Below, in pieces: positions 25,135 to 31,857 of a stretch of DNA of 32,364 nt. The position numbers and the translations under genes are program-made. The stretch's first letter is position 1. Each line of letters opens with the position of its first letter. This DNA is from Candidatus Gottesmanbacteria bacterium RBG_16_52_11 (GTDB lineage: Bacteria > Patescibacteriota > Microgenomatia > UBA10105 > UBA927). Location: assembly GCA_001779095.1 (NCBI GenBank), contig MFJD01000001.1:202456-234819 (forward strand), given 5' to 3'. Below the pieces are notes generated by a model. The model did no database searches and had not been told where the DNA came from. It saw only the letters and a list, made by a program, of their open reading frames with translations.

Positions 25135-26265
25135 ATGGCAACAAAAGTAGCCGGCAGAAGACTCATACAGGCGCTGACCGCGGCGGCGGCAACCGTATTT
25201 ATCAGTGCCGGAATCGTTACCGCGGTTAAACTGATAGGTCCGGTATCGCCCGGGCTAACCGGCAGTGAATCCGTTTCCGTTGCCCCCACCGGAGTTAAGA
25301 CTGAATTACGTGAAAGCTCCATGGCTTCGCCCCCGGATATCGGACGGGTCTTTTCCGAGGTCCGCAGTCCGGTGGATGAAACAGATCCGGGTATCCGGAC
25401 CGTTATCGCAACCGGGGATATTTTGCCGGCACGGACTGTAAATACCCAGACACTGAAATACGGTGATTTTACCTGGGCTTACCGGGAAATTGCCGGATTC
25501 ACGGCGTCAGCCGATATCACGCTGGTTAACCTGGAGACGCCGTTGGTCAGCGGTTGTCCCGCTACGGACTCAGGGATGATTTTTTGCGGTGTACCGGATC
25601 ATATTTACGGGCTTAAGTTTGCGGGCATTGATGTCGTGAATATCGCCAATAACCATATCGGAAATTTCGGTGCGGACGGAATTTCCCAGACAAAACAGCT
25701 GCTGGCAGCTTCGGATTTTTCAGTCAGCGGTGTGACCGGTGAGCCGGTAGTGCTGGATATTGACGGGGTCAGATTCGGTTTCGCGGGATTTAACGATATC
25801 GGTGAAGTTCCGGATGGTATCAATCCGGCTTCCCCGGAGACAGTCACTGCGGTGATCTCCCGGACCCGGGGGAAATCCGATGTAGTCATCGCTTCCTTCC
25901 ACTGGGGGCAGGAATATACCCGGATGCCATCCCAGCGTCAGATAAGCCTGGCCAGACAGGCTGTCGATGCCGGAGCAACGCTGGTCATCGGGAATCACCC
26001 ACACTGGATTCAGCCTGTCGAAAAGTATGCCGGCGGTTTCATCGCATATTCCCACGGTAATACGGTATTTGACCAGATGTGGAGTGAGGAGACGAGACTG
26101 GGAGTCCTGGGTAAATATACGTTTCATGGCAGCCGGCTGATTGATGTCGAGTACTTTCCGGTCCGGATCGAGTCCTTTGGTCAGCCGCAATTTCTCAAAG
26201 GATCACAGAAAAATCATGTTCTTGAGATGATGGCTTCGGCAAGTGCGGTACTTTTAAAACCGTAA
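25135..26265 (+). CDS. CapA-like (poly-gamma-glutamate synthesis) metallophosphatase-fold protein
   Basis: A 376-residue protein of the CapA/PgsA family, a calcineurin-like metallophosphoesterase fold. An N-terminal signal anchor (about residues 10-30) and a Ser/Pro-rich linker precede the domain. Motifs in order are ATGDILPAR, NLETPL, NIANNHIGNFG, ASFHWGQEY, GNHPHWIQPVE and YSHGNTVFDQ. In Bacillus, CapA is needed for poly-gamma-glutamate export; in lineages without capBC, as appears here, the role is unknown and an envelope polymer function is only inferred. AGGA 7 nt before the ATG is one of the few convincing Shine-Dalgarno sites in the window. Confidence 0.88.
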   Translation: MATKVAGRRLIQALTAAAATVFISAGIVTAVKLIGPVSPGLTGSESVSVAPTGVKTELRESSMASPPDIGRVFSEVRSPVDETDPGIRTVIATGDILPARTVNTQTLKYGDFTWAYREIAGFTASADITLVNLETPLVSGCPATDSGMIFCGVPDHIYGLKFAGIDVVNIANNHIGNFGADGISQTKQLLAASDFSVSGVTGEPVVLDIDGVRFGFAGFNDIGEVPDGINPASPETVTAVISRTRGKSDVVIASFHWGQEYTRMPSQRQISLARQAVDAGATLVIGNHPHWIQPVEKYAGGFIAYSHGNTVFDQMWSEETRLGVLGKYTFHGSRLIDVEYFPVRIESFGQPQFLKGSQKNHVLEMMASASAVLLKP

Positions 26266-26324
26266 CTGAGGACGGGACCTGATAGTCTGCACCCGGTCTG
26301 GTATGATGGTGGTAAGTTATAGTT

Positions 26325-26951
26325 ATGGAAGTATTTAAGCCTTGGTCAGAATCATCTTCCCGGACAGCCGGTAATTATTACCATACAGTCAATGCGCTGA
26401 CTTCGGTCCGGGAGTCAAGCGTTTCAAGTGTAAATGCGACGGCATCCGCTCCCGTGCTGCCTCCGGGCATATATTCGTACGGGCCGCTGGCGCTGTTTCT
26501 GCTTCTTTTTATCGCGGGTATCGGACTTCAGGTGGTCCACCGCATCAGGAGCCTGAAGCAGGTCATAACTGCGGTTTTACTGTCGTTTGCAGTCGCATCC
26601 ATACCGCTTCTTATCCCTCTGATTAACGAATCAACCGGCATGCAGGCGCATGCCCGGCGGGACCGGGTTCCCCGTAACGTGTCCATAAGGCAGATATCTG
26701 ATACCTCAGCTCTCGTTACCTGGGAAACCTCCGCCGAAACCATCGGAGCGGTAAGAATTAGGAGTTATGCCGGGGTTGTCAGGCCCGGGACAATCATATT
26801 TGCAGATCAGGGAGTTGCAGTCCGCCAACATACAGCCGTCATTAAGAGCCTGAATCCGCAGACGGATTATGAAATTGACATTTACTCCGGTTCCGACTGG
26901 TATGATGACAGCGGAAGTCCGCTGAAGCTGAAAATGGGCAGTCATAAATGA
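26325..26951 (+). CDS. Membrane protein with FN3-like external domain
   Basis: A 208-residue protein. Two membrane helices (about 47-67 and 77-99) are followed by a ~100-residue region, VPRNVSIRQISDTSALVTWETS...HTAVIKSLNPQTDYEIDIYS, whose V-x-W and L-x-P-x-T-x-Y motifs match fibronectin type III or purple-acid-phosphatase N-terminal folds. Such folds mediate surface binding; no enzyme motif is seen. The N-terminal ~45 residues are Ser/Thr-rich. A TATGAT box (26302-26307) and a GGTGG purine stretch precede the ATG. It is the last of the block inserted between rpsG and fusA. Confidence 0.65.
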   Translation: MEVFKPWSESSSRTAGNYYHTVNALTSVRESSVSSVNATASAPVLPPGIYSYGPLALFLLLFIAGIGLQVVHRIRSLKQVITAVLLSFAVASIPLLIPLINESTGMQAHARRDRVPRNVSIRQISDTSALVTWETSAETIGAVRIRSYAGVVRPGTIIFADQGVAVRQHTAVIKSLNPQTDYEIDIYSGSDWYDDSGSPLKLKMGSHK

Positions 26952-26962
26952 CCGACGGACAC

Positions 26963-26991
26963 TGGACATAGACTGCTGCTTCAGGTAAAAT
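26963..26991 (+). promoter_or_regulatory. fusA: Promoter of fusA
   Basis: TGGACA (26963-26968), a 17-nt spacer and TAAAAT (26986-26991), each 5/6 to consensus, giving a leader of about 60 nt. Confidence 0.7.
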
Positions 26992-27013
26992 GTGTCTAAT
27001 CAGGAAGCATAAC

Positions 27014-27045
27014 AGGACTGCTTCGAAATGAGGCAGTTCTTTTTC
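27014..27045 (+). terminator. Terminator-like hairpin in the fusA leader
   Basis: AGGACTGCTT (27014-27023) pairs with AGGCAGTTCT (27031-27040) as a 10-bp stem with two G-T pairs and a 7-nt loop, then TTTTC. It lies between the fusA promoter and the ATG at 27058. Confidence 0.65.
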
Positions 27046-27057
27046 TGTTTGCAGCAT

Positions 27058-29163
27058 ATGGCATCACCTCAGACCCAGGTTACTCTGAACCGCGACGTAC
27101 CGCTCGATAAAGTACGCAATATCGGCATAATTGCACATATCGATGCCGGTAAAACGACGACCACGGAACGTATTCTGTATTACACGGGACGGTCGTACAA
27201 AATCGGCGACATCGACGAGGGTACGACGGTCATGGACTGGATGGCACAGGAAAGGGAAAGGGGAATTACCATCGTCTCTGCGGCAACGACAACCTTCTGG
27301 AACGGATACCGTTTCAACATCATCGATACCCCCGGACACGTGGATTTTACGGCAGAAGTTGAACGGTCTCTCCGGGTTTTGGACGGCGGCATAACCGTGC
27401 TGGATGCAGAAGAAGGAGTTCAGTCACAGTCGGAGACTGTCTGGCATCAGGCGGATAAATACCGTGTTCCCCGGATTTGTTTCATCAACAAGATGGACAA
27501 GATCGGGGCTGATTTCCGGGCCACCATCAGATCAATTGAGGATCGGCTGGGCGCCCGGACGGCGGTTATGGTCGTTCCCATCGGCAGCGAGCATAATTTC
27601 CGGGGTGTTATTGATATTTTAAGCCGGAAGTCCCTGGTTTGGGGAAGTGATGAGCTCGGTGCCAAATTCGATGTCCTTGAAGAAATCGCCCCGGATCTGC
27701 GTGATGAAGTCGAAAAGTCAAGACATGCACTGATTGAAAAAATTGCCGAAACCGATGATACACTGCTTGAGAAGTACCTGGGCGGACAGGAATTGGGAAC
27801 CGACGAATTGAAACAGGCGCTGCGGCGTGCGGTCATAGCATACAAACTGGTTCCCATCTACGCCGGATCAAGCCTAAGAAACAAGGGCGTACAACCGGTG
27901 CTTGATGCTGTGGTTGATTACCTTCCCAGTCCGCTGGACCTGCCGCCGGTCGAAGGGAAGAATCCGAAAACCGGGGAAAATGAAACCCGGAAACGGATCA
28001 ATGAGGAACATTTTTCCGGTCTGGCCTTCAAGATTCAGATCGATCCCCATGTCGGGAAACTGACATATGTCCGGATTTATTCAGGTGTCCTCAAGTCAGG
28101 TTCATACATTTACAACTCAAACAAAAATGCCTCCGAACGCATCGGCAGACTGCTTCTCATGCATGCCAATCAGCGCGAGGAGATTAAGGAGGCATACGCT
28201 GGTGAGATCGTAGCGGTCGTTGGTTTTAAGGCTACGGTAACCGGCGATACGGTATGCACGCAGGAAAAACCGATTGTTCTCGAGGAGATCAGTTTTCCCG
28301 ACCCGGTCATTTCCCTGGCCATCGAACCGAAAACCAAGAACGATCAGGAGAGAATGGGTTACGCGCTCCAGCGTCTGAGTGAAGAAGATCCGACATTCAA
28401 AATCAAGTCAAATCTGGAAACCAACCAGACGATTATCTGGGGCATGGGTGAACTGCATCTGGAGATTCTGGTTGACCGGATGAAACGTGAGTTTAAGGTT
28501 GAAGCGAATGTCGGAGCTCCGCAGGTAGCTTACAAGGAAACCGTAAAAACGAAAGCCCAGGCAGAAGGTAAATATATCCGTCAGTCAGGTGGCCGGGGAC
28601 AGTACGGTCATTGTTACCTCCGGATCGAACCGAAAAGCCGTGGTGAGGGATATGAGTTCGTGGATGAAATCAAGGGCGGTGCAATACCCCGGGAATTCAT
28701 TCCGGCCATTGAAAAGGGGATCCGTGAAGCAATGGAAAACGGCGTACTGGCAGGATATCCGTTGGTCGACATGCAGGTCTCGCTATATGACGGTACCTAC
28801 CATGAGGTCGACAGTTCGGAAATCGCTTTTAAGATCGCCGGGTCCATGGCACTTCAGAACGCCGTTAAGCAGGCCAGCCCGACACTCCTGGAGCCGGTTA
28901 TGAAGGTTGAGGTGACGACTCCTGATGAGTTCATGGGAGATATAATCGGAGACCTCGGGTCCAAACGCGCCCAGATCATGGGAACGCAGAAACGCGGCAT
29001 GATTACGGTAATACTGGCAATGGTTCCGCTGGCGGAGCTCGCCGGATACGCAACGACACTGCGGAGCATGTCAAAGGGAAGGGCGACATATTACATGGAA
29101 CCGTCTCATTACGAAGAAGTTCCGCGTAATATCGCCGAAAAAATCATTGCCAAACAATCGTAG
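27058..29163 (+). CDS. fusA: Elongation factor G
   Basis: Ribosomal translocase, 701 residues, a GTPase. P-loop [19 protein letters not shown], switch I region with RERGITI, switch [10 protein letters not shown] and the G4 motif NKMDKIG are all intact, and domains II-V continue to a normal C-terminus. The open frame continues upstream to an ATG at 27028, but those ten codons run through the 3' arm and T-tract of the leader hairpin, and [10 protein letters not shown] is the sensible start. It is separated from rpsG by about 6 kb, with its own promoter; tuf follows with another promoter inside the end of fusA. Confidence 0.98.
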   Translation: MASPQTQVTLNRDVPLDKVRNIGIIAHIDAGKTTTTERILYYTGRSYKIGDIDEGTTVMDWMAQERERGITIVSAATTTFWNGYRFNIIDTPGHVDFTAEVERSLRVLDGGITVLDAEEGVQSQSETVWHQADKYRVPRICFINKMDKIGADFRATIRSIEDRLGARTAVMVVPIGSEHNFRGVIDILSRKSLVWGSDELGAKFDVLEEIAPDLRDEVEKSRHALIEKIAETDDTLLEKYLGGQELGTDELKQALRRAVIAYKLVPIYAGSSLRNKGVQPVLDAVVDYLPSPLDLPPVEGKNPKTGENETRKRINEEHFSGLAFKIQIDPHVGKLTYVRIYSGVLKSGSYIYNSNKNASERIGRLLLMHANQREEIKEAYAGEIVAVVGFKATVTGDTVCTQEKPIVLEEISFPDPVISLAIEPKTKNDQERMGYALQRLSEEDPTFKIKSNLETNQTIIWGMGELHLEILVDRMKREFKVEANVGAPQVAYKETVKTKAQAEGKYIRQSGGRGQYGHCYLRIEPKSRGEGYEFVDEIKGGAIPREFIPAIEKGIREAMENGVLAGYPLVDMQVSLYDGTYHEVDSSEIAFKIAGSMALQNAVKQASPTLLEPVMKVEVTTPDEFMGDIIGDLGSKRAQIMGTQKRGMITVILAMVPLAELAGYATTLRSMSKGRATYYMEPSHYEEVPRNIAEKIIAKQS

Positions 29164-29176
29164 CGTATGGTACAAT
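29147..29176 (+). promoter_or_regulatory. tuf: Promoter of tuf, overlapping the end of fusA
   Basis: TTGCCA (29147-29152), an 18-nt spacer and TACAAT (29171-29176), both 5/6 matches. The -35 lies within the last fusA codons. Confidence 0.65.
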
Positions 29177-29180
29177 TCCA

Positions 29181-29211
29181 CCGCGCTCAAATATCTGAGT
29201 GACGGTTTTTT
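29181..29211 (+). terminator. Terminator hairpin at the 5' end of the tuf leader
   Basis: CCGCGCTCA (29181-29189) pairs with TGAGTGACGG (29196-29205), with one bulged A and one G-T pair, followed by six T. It can terminate transcripts from fusA. It also starts at or next to the predicted tuf +1, so it would form at the extreme 5' end of the tuf transcript. Confidence 0.8.
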
Positions 29212-29244
29212 ATTCCATGAAAGGAATTATTAGTTTAGAACTAC

Positions 29245-29250
29245 AGGAGG
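29245..29250 (+). promoter_or_regulatory. tuf: Strong Shine-Dalgarno site of tuf
   Basis: AGGAGG, 6 nt before the tuf ATG. It is the only full consensus ribosome-binding site seen in the window, consistent with very high translation of EF-Tu. Confidence 0.9.
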
Positions 29251-29256
29251 TTATGT

Positions 29257-30444
29257 ATGGCTGACCAGCAAAAATTCCAGAGAACGAAACCGCATCTTAA
29301 TATCGGAACTATCGGACACGTTGACCATGGTAAAACAACTCTAACTTCAGCGATTACGCATGTCCTTGCAAAATCGGGCATGGCCAAAGCACTTAAATAT
29401 GAAGAAATCGATAACGCCCCGGAAGAAAAAGCCCGCGGAGTTACGATTAATATCCACCATTCCGAATACGAGACGGCAAAACGTCACTATGCGCATATAG
29501 ATGCTCCGGGACACGCCGATTACATCAAAAACATGATAACCGGCGCGGCTCAGATGGACGGCGCAATTCTGGTAGTCTCGGCACCGGACGGTCCGATGCC
29601 TCAGACCCGGGAACACATACTTCTGGCCCGTCAGGTAAACGTGCCGGCTATCGTTGTGTATATGAATAAAACCGACATGGTACAGGACAAGGAACTTCTT
29701 GACCTGGTTGAAATGGAAGTACGCGAACTGTTAACCAAATATAAGTTCCCCGGGGACAAACTCCCGGTCATCCGCGGCAGTGCCCTGAAGGCGCTGGAAG
29801 GTGATCCGGAGGCAGAAAAAAGTATCCAGGAACTCATGAATACGGTTGATTCCTATATACCGGATCCGGTACGTGACCTGGATAAACCGTTCCTGATGGC
29901 GATTGAAGACGTTTTTTCGATTAAAGGCCGGGGTACGGTAGTTACCGGACGTGTGGACCGCGGCAAAGTGAAGGTGAATGAGACCGTCGAAATAGTCGGA
30001 ATCAGGCCGACACAGTCCACGGTCGTGACCGGTGTAGAGATGTTCCGGAAAATGCTCGATGAAGGCATGGCAGGTGACAACATCGGACTACTTCTGCGCG
30101 GTATCGAAAAAAATCAGGTTGAAAGAGGCCAGGTAGTTGCTGCTCCCGGAACCGTTAAACCGCACACTGAGTTTGAGGCCGAAGCGTATATCCTGACGAA
30201 AGAGGAAGGCGGACGCCATACGCCTTTCTTTACCGGTTACCGGCCGCAGTTTTATATCAGAACTACGGATGTTACCGGTGAGGTTGCATTGCCCAAGGGT
30301 GTGGAAATGGTCATGCCGGGTGACAGCACCAACATGACTGTTAAACTGATAGCTCCGGTTGCACTTGAAGAGGGAGTCCGTTTTGCCATCCGAGAAGGAG
30401 GCCATACGGTAGGAGCCGGCGTAGTGACTAAGGTTATTTCATAA
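29257..30444 (+). CDS. tuf: Elongation factor Tu
   Basis: Delivers aminoacyl-tRNA to the ribosome as a GTPase, 395 residues, full length. GTP-binding motifs are GHVDHGKT (residues 20-27), DAPGHADY (82-89) and NKTD (137-140), where most bacteria have NKCD or NKVD. The switch I motif reads RGVTIN. Domains 2 and 3 are complete to a normal C-terminal [11 protein letters not shown]. Upstream are a promoter, a 5' hairpin with a T-tract and a consensus Shine-Dalgarno sequence. rpsJ follows 36 nt downstream, giving the fused str/S10 order. Confidence 0.99.
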   Translation: MADQQKFQRTKPHLNIGTIGHVDHGKTTLTSAITHVLAKSGMAKALKYEEIDNAPEEKARGVTINIHHSEYETAKRHYAHIDAPGHADYIKNMITGAAQMDGAILVVSAPDGPMPQTREHILLARQVNVPAIVVYMNKTDMVQDKELLDLVEMEVRELLTKYKFPGDKLPVIRGSALKALEGDPEAEKSIQELMNTVDSYIPDPVRDLDKPFLMAIEDVFSIKGRGTVVTGRVDRGKVKVNETVEIVGIRPTQSTVVTGVEMFRKMLDEGMAGDNIGLLLRGIEKNQVERGQVVAAPGTVKPHTEFEAEAYILTKEEGGRHTPFFTGYRPQFYIRTTDVTGEVALPKGVEMVMPGDSTNMTVKLIAPVALEEGVRFAIREGGHTVGAGVVTKVIS

Positions 30445-30448
30445 AAAT

Positions 30449-30472
30449 CCCCCACAATCTTGCCGGGTGGGG
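30449..30472 (+). other. Stem-loop between tuf and rpsJ
   Basis: CCCCAC (30450-30455) pairs with GTGGGG (30467-30472) around an 11-nt loop. The 3' arm is the only G-rich stretch in front of rpsJ, so the hairpin could mask the ribosome-binding region. Confidence 0.4.
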
Positions 30473-30480
30473 TAATAAGG

Positions 30481-30789
30481 ATGCCGAAGGGAAGAATCCG
30501 TGTACGTTTAAAAGCGTACGACAGCCGTATCATAGACGATTGCTGTCAGAAGATATTGGACGTCGCCGTGCGAACGGGAGCCAAGGTTGTGGGACCTGTA
30601 CCGCTACCGACTGACCGGGAACATTATAACGTGGCCAGAAGTACGTTTATTGACCGCAACAGCCGCGAAGATTTCATGATCAAAACACATAAGCGGCTGA
30701 TTGATATTGTCGAACCGACGGATAAAACCATCGATCAGCTGATGCATCTGGACCTGCCGGCCGGAGTTGACGTCGAATTAAAATTATAA
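30481..30789 (+). CDS. rpsJ: 30S ribosomal protein S10 (uS10)
   Basis: A 102-residue head protein of the 30S subunit, also the NusE antitermination partner. IRVRLKAYDSRIID, GPVPLPTDREHYNVARSTFIDRNSREDF and KTHKRLIDIVEPTDKTIDQLMHLDLPAGVDVELKL are diagnostic. An upstream in-frame ATG at 30460 would fall within the tuf-rpsJ stem-loop; MPKGRIRV at 30481 is the family start. It is separated from rplC by an unusually long 440-nt gap. Confidence 0.98.
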   Translation: MPKGRIRVRLKAYDSRIIDDCCQKILDVAVRTGAKVVGPVPLPTDREHYNVARSTFIDRNSREDFMIKTHKRLIDIVEPTDKTIDQLMHLDLPAGVDVELKL

Positions 30790-30810
30790 TACCTGAACTG
30801 ATATTGGTTC

Positions 30811-30876
30811 TCGTCAAACCTGAGATACTTTGGTATACTTAAGTACTTGTAATGATCCGGAATCTACAGATACGAT
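30811..30876 (+). promoter_or_regulatory. Two candidate promoters after rpsJ
   Basis: P1: TCGTCA (30811-30816), 17 nt, TATACT (30834-30839). P2: TTGTAA (30847-30852), 18 nt, TACGAT (30871-30876). Both would feed a short RNA that ends at the terminator at 30937-30963. Confidence 0.45.
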
Positions 30877-30963
30877 ACTGACCGGTCATACCATACGTCT
30901 CGGATGAGCTAAAAATTTCCGGCAACGGAAAGATAAACGGCCTCACCCGGGGTCGTTTTTTTT
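30846..30963 (+). ncRNA. Candidate short structured leader or small RNA upstream of rplC
   Basis: The stretch after P1/P2 contains a 6-bp hairpin closed by a GCAA (GNRA) tetraloop (TTTCCG 30916-30921, CGGAAA 30926-30931), then a strong intrinsic terminator. The layout is that of a riboswitch, a ribosomal-protein autoregulatory leader or an independent small RNA of 80-120 nt. It matches no class I recognise. Confidence 0.4.
30937..30963 (+). terminator. Intrinsic terminator in the rpsJ-rplC gap
   Basis: ACGGCCTC (30937-30944), a 4-nt loop ACCC and GGGGTCGT (30949-30956) with two G-T pairs, running into eight T. It is one of the strongest terminator-like signals in the window, placed between rpsJ and rplC, which are normally co-transcribed. 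Confidence 0.85.
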
Positions 30964-31013
30964 GATGGTTAGTTGGCGAGCGAATTCGGATTCGCGAGCT
31001 TACTAACCATCAA
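30962..31013. repeat. Long interrupted palindrome (52 nt) in the rpsJ-rplC gap
   Basis: Outer arms TTGATGGTTAGT (30962-30973) and ACTAACCATCAA (31002-31013) match perfectly over 12 bp. Inside are GC/GC pairs, a tandem G-A mismatch, and a 6-bp GCGAAT/ATTCGC stem with a TCGG loop. It could be a REP-like intergenic unit or an RNA hairpin. Confidence 0.8.
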
Positions 31014-31028
31014 TCCGCCACGAGCGCT

Positions 31029-31067
31029 CCTCACGCCGTGTACGAACAGTACTGAAAAGGCGTGAGG
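31029..31067. repeat. Second hairpin (9-bp perfect arms) in the rpsJ-rplC gap
   Basis: CCTCACGCC (31029-31037) and GGCGTGAGG (31059-31067) are perfectly complementary. The 21-nt loop contains a nested GTAC/GTAC pair. No T-tract follows. The remaining gap sequence (31068-31216) shows a short T6 run near 31098-31103 but no gene. Confidence 0.7.
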
Positions 31068-31216
31068 CAAGAGGGGGAGGATGACGGAGCGATATAAATG
31101 CCAGCCGTTTTTTGACCGTTGAACTGATATTACATCAATACGGATTGTCAAAGAGAGGCAGCTACTGATGGGGAAATTTTCAGTCGGTGAGCATTTTCCG
31201 GCCGTGCAGAAGGTAA

Positions 31217-31222
31217 TATAAC
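31217..31222 (+). promoter_or_regulatory. rplC: -10 box of rplC (leaderless)
   Basis: TATAAC, 5/6 to consensus, exactly 7 nt before the rplC ATG; the -35 is weak. It suggests that rplC restarts transcription after the rpsJ-rplC terminator. Confidence 0.45.
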
Positions 31223-31229
31223 ATAAAAT

Positions 31230-31853
31230 ATGCTGCGTGCATTGATAGGCACTAAACTAGGACAGACGCAGACGTTTACGCCCGAAGGAAAGCGGATACC
31301 TGTGACAATGATACAGGCGGGTCCGTGTTTTATTACGGCTATCGATGACCGTCCGGGCCAGCACAGCGTCCAACTCGGCTTCGGAACGGTCAGGAATATC
31401 AGCAAACCGCGCATCGGTCACCTGAAGAAAACGGGGCTCACACAAAAGCTCCGTTTTTTACGGGAATTTCCGGTCGAAGAAATTTCTGCGGATATGAAAC
31501 CGGGTGACCAGGTTCAGGTTGATGCTGTTTTCCACCCCGGTGACCGCGTCAGGGTAACCGGAACCAGCATCGGTAAGGGATTTGCCGGCGTGGTGAAACG
31601 CCACGGATTTAAGGGAGGACCCCGGACCCACGGTCAGTCAGACCGTGAGCGCGCTCCGGGATCAATCGGCCAGACTACTACGCCCGGCCGGGTATATAAA
31701 GGCAAACGGATGGCAGGCAGGATGGGTGGAGAAAGGGTAACTGTGCGCGGATTACGGATTGTCGGGATTAATCCCCAATCCGGTCTGATCACCGTGTCAG
31801 GAGTCGTACCGGGACCGAAACAGGGTTTTGTCGTCATTACGAAAGAAGCTTGA
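31230..31853 (+). CDS. rplC: 50S ribosomal protein L3 (uL3)
   Basis: A 207-residue early-assembly protein near the peptidyl transferase centre. LIGTKLGQTQTFTPEGKRIPVTMIQAGPC at the N-terminus and the long central loop GFAGVVKRHGFKGGPRTHGQSDRERAPGSIGQTTTPGRVYKGKRMAGRMGGERVTVRGL are unmistakable. Gene order (rpsJ, rplC, rplD) is that of the S10 operon, but the 440-nt gap with a terminator ahead of it is abnormal. rplD follows after 4 nt. Confidence 0.98.
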   Translation: MLRALIGTKLGQTQTFTPEGKRIPVTMIQAGPCFITAIDDRPGQHSVQLGFGTVRNISKPRIGHLKKTGLTQKLRFLREFPVEEISADMKPGDQVQVDAVFHPGDRVRVTGTSIGKGFAGVVKRHGFKGGPRTHGQSDRERAPGSIGQTTTPGRVYKGKRMAGRMGGERVTVRGLRIVGINPQSGLITVSGVVPGPKQGFVVITKEA

Positions 31854-31857
31854 TTCT

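Noticed and set aside
29168-29186. Sequence in the tuf leader resembling the T-box motif (TGGTAC...ACCGCG)
   Set aside because: The two halves are separated by extra bases, there is no specifier stem or antiterminator, and tuf is not a T-box target. The first part is the -10 region of a promoter.
30962-31067. tRNA or tmRNA gene in the rpsJ-rplC gap
   Set aside because: The stems do not form a cloverleaf, there is no T-loop GTTCRA motif at the right spacing and no CCA-like acceptor end.
30969-31151. 60-aa minus-strand ORF in the rpsJ-rplC gap
   Set aside because: Its C-terminal part is simply the translation of the long palindrome and the rest runs through other hairpins; no promoter or ribosome site, and composition is not protein-like.
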